A DNA stretch of 64,000 nucleotides from Pelomonas sp. BJYL3 (GTDB lineage: Bacteria; Pseudomonadota; Gammaproteobacteria; Burkholderiales; Burkholderiaceae_C), in assembly GCF_027257975.1 (NCBI RefSeq), contig NZ_JANZKX010000002.1:62001-126000 (forward strand). The letters run 5' to 3'. The notes under the pieces are model-generated. The model saw nothing but the letters and a program-made list of their open reading frames with translations, did not search any database and was not told the origin of the DNA. The first letter of the stretch is position 1, and each line of letters starts with the position of its first letter. Position numbers and translations under genes: made by a program. Of the stretch, positions 10,468 to 20,743 are shown one piece after another.

Positions 10468-11439
10468 TCAGAACTTGGTGCTGTAGTTCGCCGGCAGCCA
10501 GGTGTAGCCCTTGCCATCGGCGCGCAGCTTGCCGATGCCGGGGAAGCTCACATGCGCCACGGCCACGTAGTAGCCCTTGGCCGCGGCCTCGGCATAGGCC
10601 TTCTTGCGCTGGGGCGCGGCGGCCTTGGAGTCGCTGTCGAACTGGATGGTCACGCTGGGGTCGGGGAACTGCACGGCGGCCACGTGCATCAGGTCGCCCC
10701 AGAAGGCCATCTGCTGGCCCTTGCTCTCGATCACGTAGATGCTGTGACCCGGCGTATGGCCGGGCGTCGGCACCGCGCGGATGCCAGGCAGCAGCTCCGT
10801 CGGGCCGCTGAAGGGCTTGAAGCGGCCGGCGTCCACATAGGGCTTCAGCGACATCTGCGCCCCCTCGAAGCCGCTCTTGGCCTCGGCCGGGGCCTTGTCC
10901 ATCGCTTCCTTGCTGAGCCAGTAGTCGGACTCATGCTGGTCCGCGCGCACGACGGCATTGGGGAAGGCCGCCTTGCCGGCCGAGAGCAGGCCGCCCACGT
11001 GGTCGCCGTGGAAGTGGGTGATGTAGATCTCGTCGATCTCCTCCGGCTGGTAGCCGGCCGCCTTCAGCTGGAGCAGCAGACGGCCCAGCGTGGGGCCGAA
11101 GAGGCCGGCCGCGCCGGTGTCGATCAGGACCAGCTTGCTGCCCGTGTTGACCAGGAAGGCATTCACCGAGGTCTCCACCGGCGCCTTCAGGTAGGCGCGG
11201 CTGAGGGCCTTCTCGACCTGGCCGGGCTTGGCGCCGGTCAGCAGCTTGTCCACCGGCAGGTCCACGGTGCCGTCGTTGAGCGCGGTGACCTCGAAGTCGC
11301 CCAGGGCCAGGCGGTAGAAGCCCGGTGCCTGGTTCTTCTGCTGGGGGGCGGCTGCCAGGGCCGGCAGCGAGACGGCCAGTGCCAGGCCCAGGCCCATGCA
11401 GATGCGGGACAGTTGCGGGATGGTTGCGCGTGCGCTCAT
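10468..11439 (-). CDS. Exported metallo-β-lactamase-fold hydrolase
   Basis: A 323-residue precursor with a signal peptide ending near LPALAAA. The metal-binding motif [10 protein letters not shown] lies at about residue 145, followed by further ligands in [10 protein letters not shown] and the Asp in FWGDLMH. This is the MBL superfamily, in the lactonase-like group of secreted hydrolases; the substrate is not evident. GGAGG lies five bases before the ATG at 11439. The region upstream in the same frame is open but lacks coding character. Confidence 0.88.
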   Translation of the reverse strand: MSARATIPQLSRICMGLGLALAVSLPALAAAPQQKNQAPGFYRLALGDFEVTALNDGTVDLPVDKLLTGAKPGQVEKALSRAYLKAPVETSVNAFLVNTGSKLVLIDTGAAGLFGPTLGRLLLQLKAAGYQPEEIDEIYITHFHGDHVGGLLSAGKAAFPNAVVRADQHESDYWLSKEAMDKAPAEAKSGFEGAQMSLKPYVDAGRFKPFSGPTELLPGIRAVPTPGHTPGHSIYVIESKGQQMAFWGDLMHVAAVQFPDPSVTIQFDSDSKAAAPQRKKAYAEAAAKGYYVAVAHVSFPGIGKLRADGKGYTWLPANYSTKF

Positions 11440-11614
11440 GAAGTCCTCCGGTTGGGAATGCGGCCGAGCCTCTCGCCCGTGCGACAGGCCCGCATACAAG
11501 GTGCAGGACGCCCGGGAAGCCCGGCAGTCCTGGCGGGAAGGCAGCATAGCGGCGGCGCATTCGGCCCGCCACGCCAGGGGCATTGCCGTCGCCAGACCGG
11601 GTGACAATGCCTGC

Positions 11615-12517
11615 ATGAGTTCCGCCGTCCCTTCCCGACTGAGCCTCTACCTGAACCTGATCCGCTGGGACCGTCCGGCCGGCTGGCTGCTGCTGCTGTG
11701 GCCCACGCTGGCCGCCCTGTGGATGGCGGCGGACGGCTTTCCCGGCTGGCACCTGCTGGCCGTGTTCACCGCCGGCACGGTGCTGATGCGCTCGGCCGGC
11801 TGCTGCGTCAACGATGTCGCCGATCGCGACTTCGACAAGCACGTCAAGCGTACTGCCCAGCGGCCGGTGACCAGCGGCGCGGTCTCGGTGAAGGAGGCGC
11901 TGGTCGTGGGCGCCGTGCTGGCCCTGCTGGCCTTCGGCCTGGTGCTGACGACCAACGCGCCCACCATCCTGCTGTCCTTCGCGGCCCTGGCCGTGACCCT
12001 GCTCTACCCCTATGCCAAGCGCGTGGTGAACATGCCCCAGGCCGTGCTGGGCGTGGCCTTCAGCTTCGGCATCCCCATGGCCTTCTCGGCGGCCCTGGGC
12101 GGCAGTGAGTGGAGCCTGGCGGCCATCCAGGCGGCCGTGCCGAAGTCGGCCTGGGCCCTGCTGGTGGCCAACCTGTTCTGGGTGCTGGCCTACGACACCG
12201 AGTACGCGATGGTCGACCGCGACGACGACCTCAAGATCGGCATCAAGACCAGCGCCATCACCCTGGGCCGCTTCGACGTGGCGGGCGTGATGGCCTTCTA
12301 CGCGGTCTTCCTGGCGTCCTGGGCCTTTCTGGGCCTGCGCCTGGGCCTGGGCAAGGTCTTCCTGCTGGGGCTGGCCGTGGCGGCGGCCCAGGTGGCCTGG
12401 CACTACACACTGATCCGCGACCGCAGCCGCGAGGGCTGCTTCCGCGCCTTCCGCGCCAACCACTGGGTGGGCTTCGCGATCTTCGCCGGCACGGTGGCCG
12501 ACCTCAGCCTGCGCTGA
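11615..12517 (+). CDS. ubiA: 4-hydroxybenzoate polyprenyltransferase
   Basis: A 300-residue inner-membrane prenyltransferase that attaches the polyprenyl tail to 4-hydroxybenzoate in ubiquinone synthesis. Both Asp-rich motifs are present: [12 protein letters not shown] near residue 70 and [17 protein letters not shown] near residue 195. About eight hydrophobic segments are seen, and the length matches the family. Chorismate lyase (ubiC), which makes its substrate, lies 0.7 kb away on the opposite strand, so the two early steps are clustered but not in one operon. Confidence 0.96.
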   Translation: MSSAVPSRLSLYLNLIRWDRPAGWLLLLWPTLAALWMAADGFPGWHLLAVFTAGTVLMRSAGCCVNDVADRDFDKHVKRTAQRPVTSGAVSVKEALVVGAVLALLAFGLVLTTNAPTILLSFAALAVTLLYPYAKRVVNMPQAVLGVAFSFGIPMAFSAALGGSEWSLAAIQAAVPKSAWALLVANLFWVLAYDTEYAMVDRDDDLKIGIKTSAITLGRFDVAGVMAFYAVFLASWAFLGLRLGLGKVFLLGLAVAAAQVAWHYTLIRDRSREGCFRAFRANHWVGFAIFAGTVADLSLR

Positions 12518-12529
12518 GCGGCACGGGGC

Positions 12530-12982
12530 TCAGTCGAAGACCGAGTTCAGCACCGCGGCCACCACCAGGGTGGTCACGGCCACCAGCACCAGGTCCTTGC
12601 CGCACACCTGCCACTCGTAGCCGGGGTAATGCGGCAGGCGCTGCTGCAGGGCGGGCGGCGGCAGGCGCTTGGCAATGCCCGGAGGCAGGGGCTTGCCGCG
12701 CGCCAGGTTCTTGCGGATGCCCGGCGGCAGGTCGGCATAGCGTTCGCGCACGCCGGCCTCGCGCACCCACAGGCGGGCGTCGCCCACGCTGATGTTGACG
12801 CTGACCAGACCGCCGGCGTCGCCGCGCACGCTCACGCTCGTGCCGTCGGCGCGCTCATCGCGGTCATTGCGGTCCTCGTGCTTGTTGCGCCCCTTGCCGT
12901 GACCACGGCCCTCGGGCGGATTGGCGAGGGCGGGCAGGGCCAGGGGCGTGAGCAGCAGGGGCAGCAGGTGGCGGCGTTGCAT
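12530..12982 (-). CDS. Small exported CigR/RcnB-like protein
   Basis: A 150-residue precursor with a signal peptide (LLPLLLTPLALPALA). A charged, low-complexity stretch (GRGHGKGRNKHEDRNDRDERAD) is followed by the motif LPPGIRKNLARGKPLPPGIAKRLPP and a C-terminal hydrophobic segment (DLVLVAVTTLVVAAVLNSVF). The double LPPG motif with a terminal hydrophobic patch is what I associate with CigR and RcnB-type periplasmic proteins; actual function is unknown. AAGGAA lies seven bases before the ATG. Confidence 0.6.
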   Translation of the reverse strand: MQRRHLLPLLLTPLALPALANPPEGRGHGKGRNKHEDRNDRDERADGTSVSVRGDAGGLVSVNISVGDARLWVREAGVRERYADLPPGIRKNLARGKPLPPGIAKRLPPPALQQRLPHYPGYEWQVCGKDLVLVAVTTLVVAAVLNSVFD

Positions 12983-13193
12983 GGGGACTTCCTTTCTTGT
13001 GAGCCGGGCGCCCCGGGGCACGAGGCACGGCGGATGTGCGCATTGTGGACCGCAGCGGGCCTGACGCGAACGACCGAGAACCTCAGCGCGAGGCGCTGCG
13101 TGCACTCGCCGCGCACGTGGCCAGGGATGGGCAAGTCATGACATCCGCTGCATCGAGCAGATCAGGTCAGGCAGGGACGGTGGCGCTACAGGC

Positions 13194-13736
13194 TCAGCGC
13201 GGCCGCTTGCCCGGCTTGAACGCCGCCACCGCCGGCACGAACAGCTCCATCACCCGCAGCGGCGCCCCGCCCCGGCGGAAGACCGAGTTGCGCGACCACA
13301 GCATCTGCGCGGGCGGCAGCTCGCCCGTCGCGGCCAGCCATTGGCGCGCCATCTGGCGGCGGGTGTGGCCGAAGCGGGCGAGGCGGCGGGGCTGGAGCTC
13401 GCTGCGCTGGATGCGCGGGTCGTCATAGAGCAGGTGGGCCAGGGGCCGCGAGCCCAGACCCTTGAGCGCCTTCCAGGGGCCGGCCAGCGAGGACTGGTGC
13501 AGCGCCGAACGGGCCCAGACCAGGGGCTGGCCGTCCACGCGCAGCAGCACCTCGCGCACCACCGTGCAGCCGCGCCGCGGCAGGCCCAGGGCCTGGCGCT
13601 CGGCCGCGCGCAGCGGCGTCACGCCCTGGCGCAGCACCTGCACTTCGAAGCGCTGGCCCAGGCGGGCCAGACGGCGGCTGAGGCTGCCGGGCGCGCACAG
13701 CCAGTCACGCAGGGAATGGCGGGAAGCAATGCCCAT
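13194..13736 (-). CDS. ubiC: Chorismate pyruvate-lyase
   Basis: About 180 residues. It converts chorismate to 4-hydroxybenzoate plus pyruvate, the first committed step of ubiquinone synthesis. The pattern fits UbiC: LRDWLCAPGSLSRRL at the start, REVLLRVDGQPLVWARS in the middle, and a late WSRNSVFRRGGAPLRVMELFVP strand. The ATG at 13736 is preferred; a TTG lies four codons upstream and neither has a clear ribosome-binding site. A GTG frame of 21 codons overlaps this start by a few bases in another phase. It is located near ubiA. Confidence 0.85.
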   Translation of the reverse strand: MGIASRHSLRDWLCAPGSLSRRLARLGQRFEVQVLRQGVTPLRAAERQALGLPRRGCTVVREVLLRVDGQPLVWARSALHQSSLAGPWKALKGLGSRPLAHLLYDDPRIQRSELQPRRLARFGHTRRQMARQWLAATGELPPAQMLWSRNSVFRRGGAPLRVMELFVPAVAAFKPGKRPR

Positions 13737-13845
13737 GTCAGACGGCAACAGGGGGCCAGGCGGGATCGTCCGCCAGGCGGGAGAGTTCGGGATTGGCGCT
13801 CACGGCGCGTGAGTGTAGGGCCGCGGCGGCGGCCCGCACCCGGTC

Positions 13846-14661
13846 TCAGCGCGGCCGCGACTCGATGAAGGCCAGCGTCGCGTCCACCATGTCGGCGTCC
13901 TGCCCCCAGAAGCCATGCGGTGAGCGGCCCTCGCAGGCGTCGGGGCCGCTGACGGGGCCCTGCCCGCCGCTGATCAGCTGCGTGCGGGCCGAAGCGCCGA
14001 TGCGCTGCGCCACCCGCTCCTGGCCGCTGGGCGGCGAGCGCGGGCAGCTGTCGTCGACATGCCCCAGCAGCAGGGTGGGCTGCTGGATGCGATCCAGCGG
14101 CAGGTCGAAGACATGGTGGCCCGCCCAGGACTTGCGCGCAGAGACGCTGGTGCTCAGCACCGAGCTCAGCACCAGGCCGTCCGGCGCCGTCTCGCCCGAG
14201 AGGCGCGCGGCAGCGTTGACGGCCGAGATGCTGCCGCGGCTGGTCCCCAGCAGCCAGACCTCGCGGGCGCCCTGCCCTCGCAGCCAGCGCAGCACGCGGC
14301 CGATGTCCTGGGCATGGGCGGGATCGATGCGGAAGCCGGCCAGGCCGTCATCGCCGCGGTAGTCGGCCGGCGCGTCCAGCGTCACCACCTCGTAGCCCCG
14401 CGCCTGGAACAGCGGCCGGGCGCGCAGCAGGGCATTGCCCTTGAGCTGCGTGGGGCAGCCCGCGGCGTCCAGACCCACGTGCCCGTGGCCGCCGGCAAGC
14501 AGGACGAGGCTGATGCCACGCGCCGGCGCAGTGGGCGCACTGACCGCGAACGGCAAGACCTGACCCTCGTGGGCGCTGATCTGCTCCAGGCGGCCACAGT
14601 CCGCGGCCGCCAGCAGCGGCCACGCCAGCGCCGCCAGGACCAGCGACGGCTTCATCCGCAT
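13846..14661 (-). CDS. Exported alpha/beta hydrolase
   Basis: About 271 residues with a signal peptide ([14 protein letters not shown]). The fold markers are an oxyanion-type [12 protein letters not shown] strand, a nucleophile elbow GTSRGS, a late Asp region ([11 protein letters not shown]) and a C-terminal SPHGFWG His. It resembles secreted esterase/lipase-like proteins; the substrate is unknown. The ATG at 14661 is four bases after GGAGG; an ATG at 14655 is possible. It starts 14 bp after proC ends and is probably co-transcribed with it. The REP-like 13-mer lies in-frame near the N-terminus and encodes EGQVLPF. Confidence 0.75.
   Translation of the reverse strand: MRMKPSLVLAALAWPLLAAADCGRLEQISAHEGQVLPFAVSAPTAPARGISLVLLAGGHGHVGLDAAGCPTQLKGNALLRARPLFQARGYEVVTLDAPADYRGDDGLAGFRIDPAHAQDIGRVLRWLRGQGAREVWLLGTSRGSISAVNAAARLSGETAPDGLVLSSVLSTSVSARKSWAGHHVFDLPLDRIQQPTLLLGHVDDSCPRSPPSGQERVAQRIGASARTQLISGGQGPVSGPDACEGRSPHGFWGQDADMVDATLAFIESRPR
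14554..14566 (+). repeat. REP-like 13-mer, copy 3 (in coding sequence)
   Basis: Exact CAAGACCTGACCC inside the exported hydrolase gene, read as GQVLP on the minus strand just after the signal peptide. Confidence 0.7.
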
Positions 14662-14675
14662 GCCGCCTCCCACGA

Positions 14676-15524
14676 TCAGGCGCCGCCCTGGCTTCCAGCG
14701 CCGCCGTGCACGGGCGGGGCGAACTCCTCGCCCAGCTCGCGGGCCCGCCGCTGGGCGGCCTTCACGGCCTGAACGATGGCCGGGCCGACGCCCGCTGCCT
14801 GCATCGCGCTGATGGCCGCATGGGTGGTGCCGCCCTTGGAGGTGACACGTTCGCGCAGCACGGTCGGCGAATCGCCCGACTGCAGGGCCAGGGCGGCGGC
14901 GCCGGCGCAGGTGGCCAGGGCCAGCTCGCGGCCCTGGGCCTCGCTGAGGCCCATCTCCTGCGCGGCCTGCACCAGGGCCTCGACCACATAGAAGAAATAC
15001 GCCGGGCCGGAGCCGGACAGCGCCGTCACGGCGTCCAGGTCGGACTCCTGCGCCACCCAGACGGTCCGTCCCGTGGGGGCCAGCACGGTCTCGACGAGCT
15101 CGCGATCCCCGGCCGTCACCGCCGGCCGGGCGAAGAGTCCGGCGATGCCCTGGCCGATCAGCGCTGGCGTGTTGGGCATGCTGCGGACCACGCGCTCGCT
15201 GCCGGTGGCGCGGGCGATGTCCTCCGAACGGATGCCCGCCATCACCGAGAGCTGCAGGGCCTGCCCCAGCAGGCCGGCGCAGGGCGCCGCGGCCTCGGCG
15301 AACAGCTGCGGCTTGACCGCCCAGACCACCAGGCCCGCCCGGGCCAGCGAGGCGTCCGGGGCCGCCAGGGCCTGCAGCCCCAGCTCCGCCGCCAGCTTCT
15401 GGCGCTGCGGCTCGTAGGGCTCGACGACGAGGAGGGAATCCGGCGAGCGTCCGGCGCGCAGGAGGCCGCCCAGGATGGCGCTGGCCATGTTGCCGCCGCC
15501 GATGAAGGCCAGGGTGTTGTTCAT
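14676..15524 (-). CDS. proC: Pyrroline-5-carboxylate reductase
   Basis: A 282-residue NAD(P)H-dependent enzyme for the last step of proline synthesis. The N-terminal Rossmann motif [16 protein letters not shown] is intact, as are the C-terminal signature ([21 protein letters not shown]) and [11 protein letters not shown]. Length matches the family. The downstream hydrolase starts 14 bp after its stop codon. It is followed on the chromosome by putA, the catabolic counterpart, so proline synthesis and degradation genes sit within 1 kb. Confidence 0.96.
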   Translation of the reverse strand: MNNTLAFIGGGNMASAILGGLLRAGRSPDSLLVVEPYEPQRQKLAAELGLQALAAPDASLARAGLVVWAVKPQLFAEAAAPCAGLLGQALQLSVMAGIRSEDIARATGSERVVRSMPNTPALIGQGIAGLFARPAVTAGDRELVETVLAPTGRTVWVAQESDLDAVTALSGSGPAYFFYVVEALVQAAQEMGLSEAQGRELALATCAGAAALALQSGDSPTVLRERVTSKGGTTHAAISAMQAAGVGPAIVQAVKAAQRRARELGEEFAPPVHGGAGSQGGA

Positions 15525-15722
15525 GGAGTCGGTGTCAGGGAGTGGAGGGATGACGGTGCCGGCGCCCGGCGGCGCTGCGCCGGGGCCAGTGTAAGAGGGG
15601 CATGGGCCGGTGCAGACGGGGCCGCCGGACAGCCGGGCGGCACCGGTCTTGGGGATAACGTCGACTTGGCAGGGATGGTCCACCTGCTTAAGCTCGCGCC
15701 CGGAGTCACGAGAGGAGACCAG

Positions 15723-16415
15723 ATGAAGACCAATCAAGCCCATCCCCTGCCGCCCATGGAGTCCCTGGCGCATTACCGCGAGCTGCCTGCCGACGAGATG
15801 AAGGCCCGCGCCCTGGCGCACTACGAGCAGCAGAAGCGCCGCCGCACCGTGCGCGACTTCGACAGCCGCCCGGTGCCCCGCGAGGTCATCGAGCATTGCC
15901 TGCTGGCCGCCGGCACCGCGCCCTCGGGCGCCAACCAGCAGCCCTGGCATTTCGCGGTGATCGAGGACCCGGCGCTCAAGCGCCAGATCCGCGAGGCGGC
16001 CGAGGAGGAAGAGCACGCCTTCTACAACGGCCGCGCCCCCGAGGAATGGCTGCGCGCCCTGGCTCCGCTGGGCACGGACCCGAACAAGCCGTTTCTGGAG
16101 GAGGCCCCGCTGCTGATCGCCATCTTTGCGCAGAAGTACGGCGTCGATGCGCAGGGCGAGCGCTTCAGCCACTACTACGTGCCGGAGTCGGTGGGCATCG
16201 CCACCGGCTTCCTGATCAGTGCCCTGCACGACGCCGGCCTGGCCACGCTGACGCACACGCCCAGCCCCATGGGCTTTCTCAACGGCCTGTGCCGGCGCCC
16301 GGACAGCGAAAAGCCGGTGATCCTGCTGGTGGTGGGCTACCCGAAGCCGGGCTGCCAGGTGCCGGTGCACGGCGGCCTCAAGAAGCCGCTGGCGCAGATC
16401 AGCACCTGGCTCTGA
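15723..16415 (+). CDS. Iodotyrosine deiodinase-like nitroreductase-family flavoprotein
   Basis: A 230-residue FMN protein. [14 protein letters not shown] at residues 39-52 and [19 protein letters not shown] at 65-83 are FMN-binding motifs of the nitroreductase fold. Beyond that, the active-site lid resembles iodotyrosine deiodinase (IYD): E97, Y101 and K122 fall where the human enzyme has the Glu/Tyr/Lys triad that binds the amino-acid zwitterion ([10 protein letters not shown], then NKPFLEEAP). Bacterial IYD homologues dehalogenate halotyrosines. AGAGGAG precedes the ATG. It is divergent from proC. The fold is certain; the substrate is inferred. Confidence 0.8.
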   Translation: MKTNQAHPLPPMESLAHYRELPADEMKARALAHYEQQKRRRTVRDFDSRPVPREVIEHCLLAAGTAPSGANQQPWHFAVIEDPALKRQIREAAEEEEHAFYNGRAPEEWLRALAPLGTDPNKPFLEEAPLLIAIFAQKYGVDAQGERFSHYYVPESVGIATGFLISALHDAGLATLTHTPSPMGFLNGLCRRPDSEKPVILLVVGYPKPGCQVPVHGGLKKPLAQISTWL

Positions 16416-16449
16416 GCCGGGCCGTCTTGCCCGGGACGATGTGCCGGGC

Positions 16450-16462
16450 AAGACCTGACCCC
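16450..16462 (+). repeat. REP-like 13-mer, copy 4 (intergenic)
   Basis: Exact CAAGACCTGACCC in the 61-bp spacer between the convergent deiodinase-like gene and putA. Confidence 0.7.
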
Positions 16463-16476
16463 CGCCAGGCCGCGTC

Positions 16477-19400
16477 TCAGTGCATGCCCGCCAGCAGCGC
16501 CGCATTGCCGCCGGCGGCCGCGGTGTTGATGGTGAGCGTCTGCTCGGCCGCGAAGCGGTACTGCTGGCGCGGGTTGGCGGCGTCGGCGGCGGTGATCAGC
16601 GGCAGGATGGCGCCCTGGCGCTCGGCCAGGCGGCGCAGCACGGCGCGGGCCAGGGCGATGTCGTTCGCGGCCACCACCACGCCGGCCAGCGCGGGTGCGC
16701 TCAGCAGGCCATGGGCCAGGTCCACCGGCAGCACGGCCACGGCGGTGCCGGGCACGCCCGCCTGCACCAGGCGCTGGCGCAGGGCCTCGCAGCGACCGTC
16801 GCCGACCAGGGCGACGGCATTGCCGGCCACCAGGGCCCCGCCCAGGGCGGCGGCGATCTGGGCGTCGTCGGCCCCCTCGCTGAGCACGGCAAAGACACCG
16901 CGGCCATGCAGGCGCAGCTCATTGCTCTCGCCCGTGGGGCCGGGCAGGACCTGGTCCTGCAGGCCATGCTCGGCCTGCTGCGCATGGGCACGCAGCACGG
17001 CGGCCACCGGGCCTTCGGCGCCCTCCGCGGCACGGCGCAGCACGGCCACGCGCTGGGCCAGCTCGACCGAAGCCCAGGTGGCCTGCGCGGCCTGCAGGGC
17101 AGCCAGACGGCTGCTGAGCTGGCTGGCATCGGCACTGCCTGCGATCAGCCCGCCGCCCACGACCGGCGCCGCGCCGGTCTCGGCGCAGAAGCGGTGCAGG
17201 TAGTGGCGGCCGCCGGCCTTGGGACCGGTGCCCGACATGCCTTCGCCGCCGAAGGGCTGCACCCCCACCACCGCGCCGATGATGTTGCGGTTGACGTAGA
17301 TGTTGCCCACACGCGCCTTCTCGGCCAGTCGCAGGGCACGGCTGTCGATGCGGGTCTGGATGCCCATGGTCAGGCCGTAGCCCAGGGCGTTGATCTGCTC
17401 CAGCACGCCGTCGACCTCGCCACTCCAGCGCAGCACGTGCAGCACCGGGCCGAAGATCTCCTGGCCCAGGTCTGAGACCTTGGCGATCTCAAAGGCCACC
17501 GGGCGGATGATGCGCGGCAGCTTGTCATGCACCGGTGCCTCGGCGATCAGGCGGGCTTCGCGCTTGAGGCGCTCCACATGGCGGGCGATGTTGTCGAAGG
17601 CCTCGTCATCGATCACCGGGCCCACGTCGGTGGCCAGCTCGGCCGGCTGGCCCACCCACAGCTCCTGCACAGCGCCCTTGATCATCTCGATCACGCCGTC
17701 GGCGATGCTCTCGTGCACGCACAGCAGGCGCAGGGCCGAGCAGCGCTGGCCGGCGGAGCGGAAGGCGCTCTGCACCACGGCATCCACCACCTGCTCGGGC
17801 AGGGCGGTGGAATCCACCAGCATGGCGTTGAGGCCGCCGGTCTCGGCGATCAGCGGGACGATCTCGCTGCCGTCCTTGGCGGCCAGGGTCTTGTTGATGA
17901 TCTGGGCCACGACGGTGGAGCCGGTGAAGCACACGCCCGCGGTCAGCGGATGGGCCACCAGGCCGGCACCGACGGTCTCACCGGGGCCGTGCAGCAGCGC
18001 CAGCGCATCGGCAGGGACGCCAGCCTCGTGCAGCAGCTCGACGGCCTTCAGGGCCACATAGGGCGTCTGCTCGGCCGGCTTGGCGGCGACGGCATTGCCC
18101 GTCACCAGGGCCGCGACGACCTGGCCCGCGAAGATGGCCAGCGGGAAGTTCCAGGGCGAGATGCAGACGAAGACGCCCCGGCCCTGCATCAGCGGGGCCT
18201 GGCTCTCGGCCTCGTCGGCGTAGTAGCGCAGGAAGTCCACTGCCTCGCGGACCTCGGCCACGCAGTCGCCCTGGGTCTTGAAGGCTTCCTTGACCAGCAG
18301 GGCGCAGAACTCGGGCAGGCGCGCTTCCATCGCGTCGGCCGCGCGGCGCAGGATGGCGGCACGCTGGGCGACCGGCGTGGCGTTCCAGCCCTTGAAGCCC
18401 GCCTGCAGACGCTCCATGGCGGCGCCGATCTCCCCCGGCGTGGCCTCGGCCACCGGGCCGACCACGGTCTTCTCCAGCGCGGCCAGCAGGGGCTGGCGCT
18501 GGTCCAGGGCGGTCAGGTCCACGCCCTTGGAATTGGCGCGGCCACGGCCGGATTCATCGCGGTAGAGGTCCAGCGGCAGGGGCAGCGCGCCGCGGCCCTG
18601 CACCTGCGCCAGCGGCGAGCCCAGCAGCTCCTGCACGTTGACGCTCGGGTCGGCCAGTTGGTGGACGAAGGAGCTGTTGGCGCCGTTCTCCAGCAGGCGG
18701 CGCACGAGGTAGGCCAGCAGATCGCGGTGCTCGCCCACGGGAGCGTAGACGCGGCAGGGGATGCTGGCGTCCTTCAGCACCTCGCGGTAGATACCCTCGC
18801 CCATGCCGTGCAGGCGCTGCATCTCGAACTTGGCACCGGCCGTGCGGGCCATCTGCACGATGGCGGCGATGGTGCCGGCGTTGTGGCTGGCGAACTGCGG
18901 GTAGATCACGTCGGCATGCTGGATCAGCGCCTGCGCGCAGGCCAGGTAGCTGACGTCGGTGTGCTGCTTGTGCGTGAACACCGGGTAGGCGGCCAGGCCG
19001 TTCTCCTGGGCGCGCTTGATCTCGCCGTCCCAGTAGGCGCCCTTGACCAGGCGCACCATGAACTTCAGGCCGTGCTTGCGGGCGATGGCGGCCACCTCGT
19101 TGACCACGGCCAGGGCGCGGGTCTGGTAGGCCTGCACGGCCAGACCGAAGCCGCGCCACTGCGGGAAGTGCGCGGCGATGCGGGCCGACAGCGCGTCCAG
19201 CACGTCCAGCGAGAGCTCCAGGCGGTCGACCTCCTCGGCGTCGATCGTGAGGTTGATGTTGGCCTGCGCGGCCTTCTCGATCAGCACCCACACGCGCGGC
19301 AGCAGCTCGGCGAACACGCGCTCGCGGTGCAGCACTTCGTAGCGCGAGAACAGGGCGCTGAGCTTGATGGAGATGCCGTCCGAGCCCTCGGGCGACTCGG

Positions 19401-20076
19401 CCTTGCGGCCTGCGGCGATGGCCTCGATGGCGTTCACGTAGGCGGCGTGGTAGCGGCGCGCGTCGGCCTCGGTGCGGGCGCCCTCGCCCAGCATGTCGTA
19501 GCTGAAGCGCAGCTGGGACTGCACGCGGCGGGCGTCGTCCGCCTCCTTCATGGCTTCCTGGATGTTGCGGCCCAGCACGAACTGGCGGCCCAGCAGCTGG
19601 ATGGCGCGCACGGTGGCGGCGACGACAGTCTGCGCGCCCAGGCGGGTCAGCAGGCCGCCCTGCCCTTCGTTCTCGGGCAGGAACTTCTTGGACAGCGAGA
19701 TGGCCGTGGCGGAGAGGCTGGCCAGCATCTTGTGCGGGCCCTCGGAGCCACCGTCGAAGCTGCCGCGGCCCAGCTGGTCGGCCGTCAGGGCGATGGCGGT
19801 GGGGGCGTCCGGCACACGCAGCAGGGCCTCGGCCAGGCGCATCAGGGCCAGGCCCTCGCTGCTGGTGATGGGGTACTCGCGCAGCAGGGACTCCATGGCC
19901 CAGAAGGGCGCCGGGTTGTTGCGCACCTGGTCCACCCAGGGGGCGGCGGTGGCGATCACCGCGTTCCAGTCCAGGCCCCGGCCCAGGCTGGCCGCCAGGG
20001 CTTGCACCACGGGGATTTCCTCGCGGTACGGGTCCGGCAGGCGGGCGTGTTCGGGCAGAAGTGTGAAGGCGGTCAT
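16477..20076 (-). CDS. putA: Bifunctional proline dehydrogenase / L-glutamate γ-semialdehyde dehydrogenase
   Basis: A 1199-residue enzyme that oxidises proline to glutamate in two steps. The FAD-binding proline dehydrogenase barrel covers about residues 130-460 ([35 protein letters not shown]). The aldehyde dehydrogenase domain covers about 540-1000, with catalytic Cys near residue 778 in [11 protein letters not shown] and Glu in [11 protein letters not shown] degenerate C-terminal ALDH-like domain follows. The N-terminus lacks the ribbon-helix-helix DNA-binding domain of trifunctional PutA, so repression needs another protein, probably the divergent Lrp regulator. It starts at ATG 20076 behind AGGGGA. 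Confidence 0.96.
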   Translation of the reverse strand: MTAFTLLPEHARLPDPYREEIPVVQALAASLGRGLDWNAVIATAAPWVDQVRNNPAPFWAMESLLREYPITSSEGLALMRLAEALLRVPDAPTAIALTADQLGRGSFDGGSEGPHKMLASLSATAISLSKKFLPENEGQGGLLTRLGAQTVVAATVRAIQLLGRQFVLGRNIQEAMKEADDARRVQSQLRFSYDMLGEGARTEADARRYHAAYVNAIEAIAAGRKAESPEGSDGISIKLSALFSRYEVLHRERVFAELLPRVWVLIEKAAQANINLTIDAEEVDRLELSLDVLDALSARIAAHFPQWRGFGLAVQAYQTRALAVVNEVAAIARKHGLKFMVRLVKGAYWDGEIKRAQENGLAAYPVFTHKQHTDVSYLACAQALIQHADVIYPQFASHNAGTIAAIVQMARTAGAKFEMQRLHGMGEGIYREVLKDASIPCRVYAPVGEHRDLLAYLVRRLLENGANSSFVHQLADPSVNVQELLGSPLAQVQGRGALPLPLDLYRDESGRGRANSKGVDLTALDQRQPLLAALEKTVVGPVAEATPGEIGAAMERLQAGFKGWNATPVAQRAAILRRAADAMEARLPEFCALLVKEAFKTQGDCVAEVREAVDFLRYYADEAESQAPLMQGRGVFVCISPWNFPLAIFAGQVVAALVTGNAVAAKPAEQTPYVALKAVELLHEAGVPADALALLHGPGETVGAGLVAHPLTAGVCFTGSTVVAQIINKTLAAKDGSEIVPLIAETGGLNAMLVDSTALPEQVVDAVVQSAFRSAGQRCSALRLLCVHESIADGVIEMIKGAVQELWVGQPAELATDVGPVIDDEAFDNIARHVERLKREARLIAEAPVHDKLPRIIRPVAFEIAKVSDLGQEIFGPVLHVLRWSGEVDGVLEQINALGYGLTMGIQTRIDSRALRLAEKARVGNIYVNRNIIGAVVGVQPFGGEGMSGTGPKAGGRHYLHRFCAETGAAPVVGGGLIAGSADASQLSSRLAALQAAQATWASVELAQRVAVLRRAAEGAEGPVAAVLRAHAQQAEHGLQDQVLPGPTGESNELRLHGRGVFAVLSEGADDAQIAAALGGALVAGNAVALVGDGRCEALRQRLVQAGVPGTAVAVLPVDLAHGLLSAPALAGVVVAANDIALARAVLRRLAERQGAILPLITAADAANPRQQYRFAAEQTLTINTAAAGGNAALLAGMH

Positions 20077-20136
20077 GGAGATCCCCTTTTGAACGCGGTC
20101 GAATTAGTGAAAGCCTGAACTTTATGCAGGTTGAAG

Positions 20137-20151
20137 CTGAATTAAATTCAG
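20137..20151. promoter_or_regulatory. Palindromic Lrp-type operator between putA and its regulator
   Basis: CTGAATT-A-AATTCAG is a perfect 7-bp inverted repeat in an A+T-rich 106-bp spacer between divergent putA and the Lrp-family gene. Position and base content fit an Lrp/AsnC binding site, probably controlling both genes. Confidence 0.65.
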
Positions 20152-20182
20152 AACATCAACCCACCTGCAGTAGAAAGTTCAT

Positions 20183-20656
20183 ATGGCCAGCCCCGACACC
20201 GGTCTCGACACCATCGACGCCCGCATTCTGCGCGTGCTGCAGCAGGACGGGCGCATTTCCAACCTGAAGCTGGCCGAGGCGGTGCACCTCTCCCCCACGG
20301 CCGTGCTGGAGCGCGTCAAGCGCCTCACCCGCGAGGGCTACATCCTGGGCTACGAGGCCCGGCTGAACCCGGCCAAGCTGGGGGCCTCGATGATGGTCTT
20401 CATCGAGATCCTGCTGGACCGCACGGTGCAGGATGTGATGGACAACTTCAAGGCCGCCGTGCAGGCCCGGCCCGAGATCCTGGAATGCCATCTGGTGGCC
20501 GGCGGCTTCGACTACCTGCTCAAGACCCGGGTCTCCGACATGGGCGCCTACCGCGAGTTCATCGGCAGCGTGATCTGGACCCTGCCCGGCGTGCGCGAGA
20601 CCCGCACCTACGCCGTGATGGAGGAGGTGAAGAACAGCACGGCCCTGCCGATCTGA
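20183..20656 (+). CDS. Lrp/AsnC-family regulator, probable PutR
   Basis: A 157-residue regulator. The N-terminal winged helix (LDTIDARILRVLQQDGRISNLKLAEAVHLSPTAVLERVKRL) is followed by the RAM ligand-binding domain (VFIEILLDR, LECHLVAGGFDYLLKTRVSDM), typical of Lrp, BkdR and PutR. Divergence from putA and the palindrome between them suggest it is a proline-responsive activator of putA, as PutR is in alphaproteobacteria and Pseudomonas relatives. The ATG at 20183 has only a weak purine-rich upstream stretch. Confidence 0.9.
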   Translation: MASPDTGLDTIDARILRVLQQDGRISNLKLAEAVHLSPTAVLERVKRLTREGYILGYEARLNPAKLGASMMVFIEILLDRTVQDVMDNFKAAVQARPEILECHLVAGGFDYLLKTRVSDMGAYREFIGSVIWTLPGVRETRTYAVMEEVKNSTALPI

Positions 20657-20743
20657 AGGGCGCGCGGGTCCACAAGCCCCGCCGGGCTGGCTATATTCAG
20701 GGAGCCCCGCCCGCCTGTCGCGGGGGGCAGGAGGCAGCAGAAC

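Noticed and set aside
13741-13806. A 21-codon GTG frame just before ubiC that might be a leader peptide or a frameshifted N-terminus.
   Set aside because: No ribosome-binding site or attenuator structure was seen, and UbiC is complete without it.
17527-20118. A long open frame of about 860 codons on the plus strand, antisense to putA.
   Set aside because: It is the mirror of putA codon structure in high-G+C DNA; Gly/Ala/Gln/His-rich with no domains, while the minus strand encodes a complete PutA.
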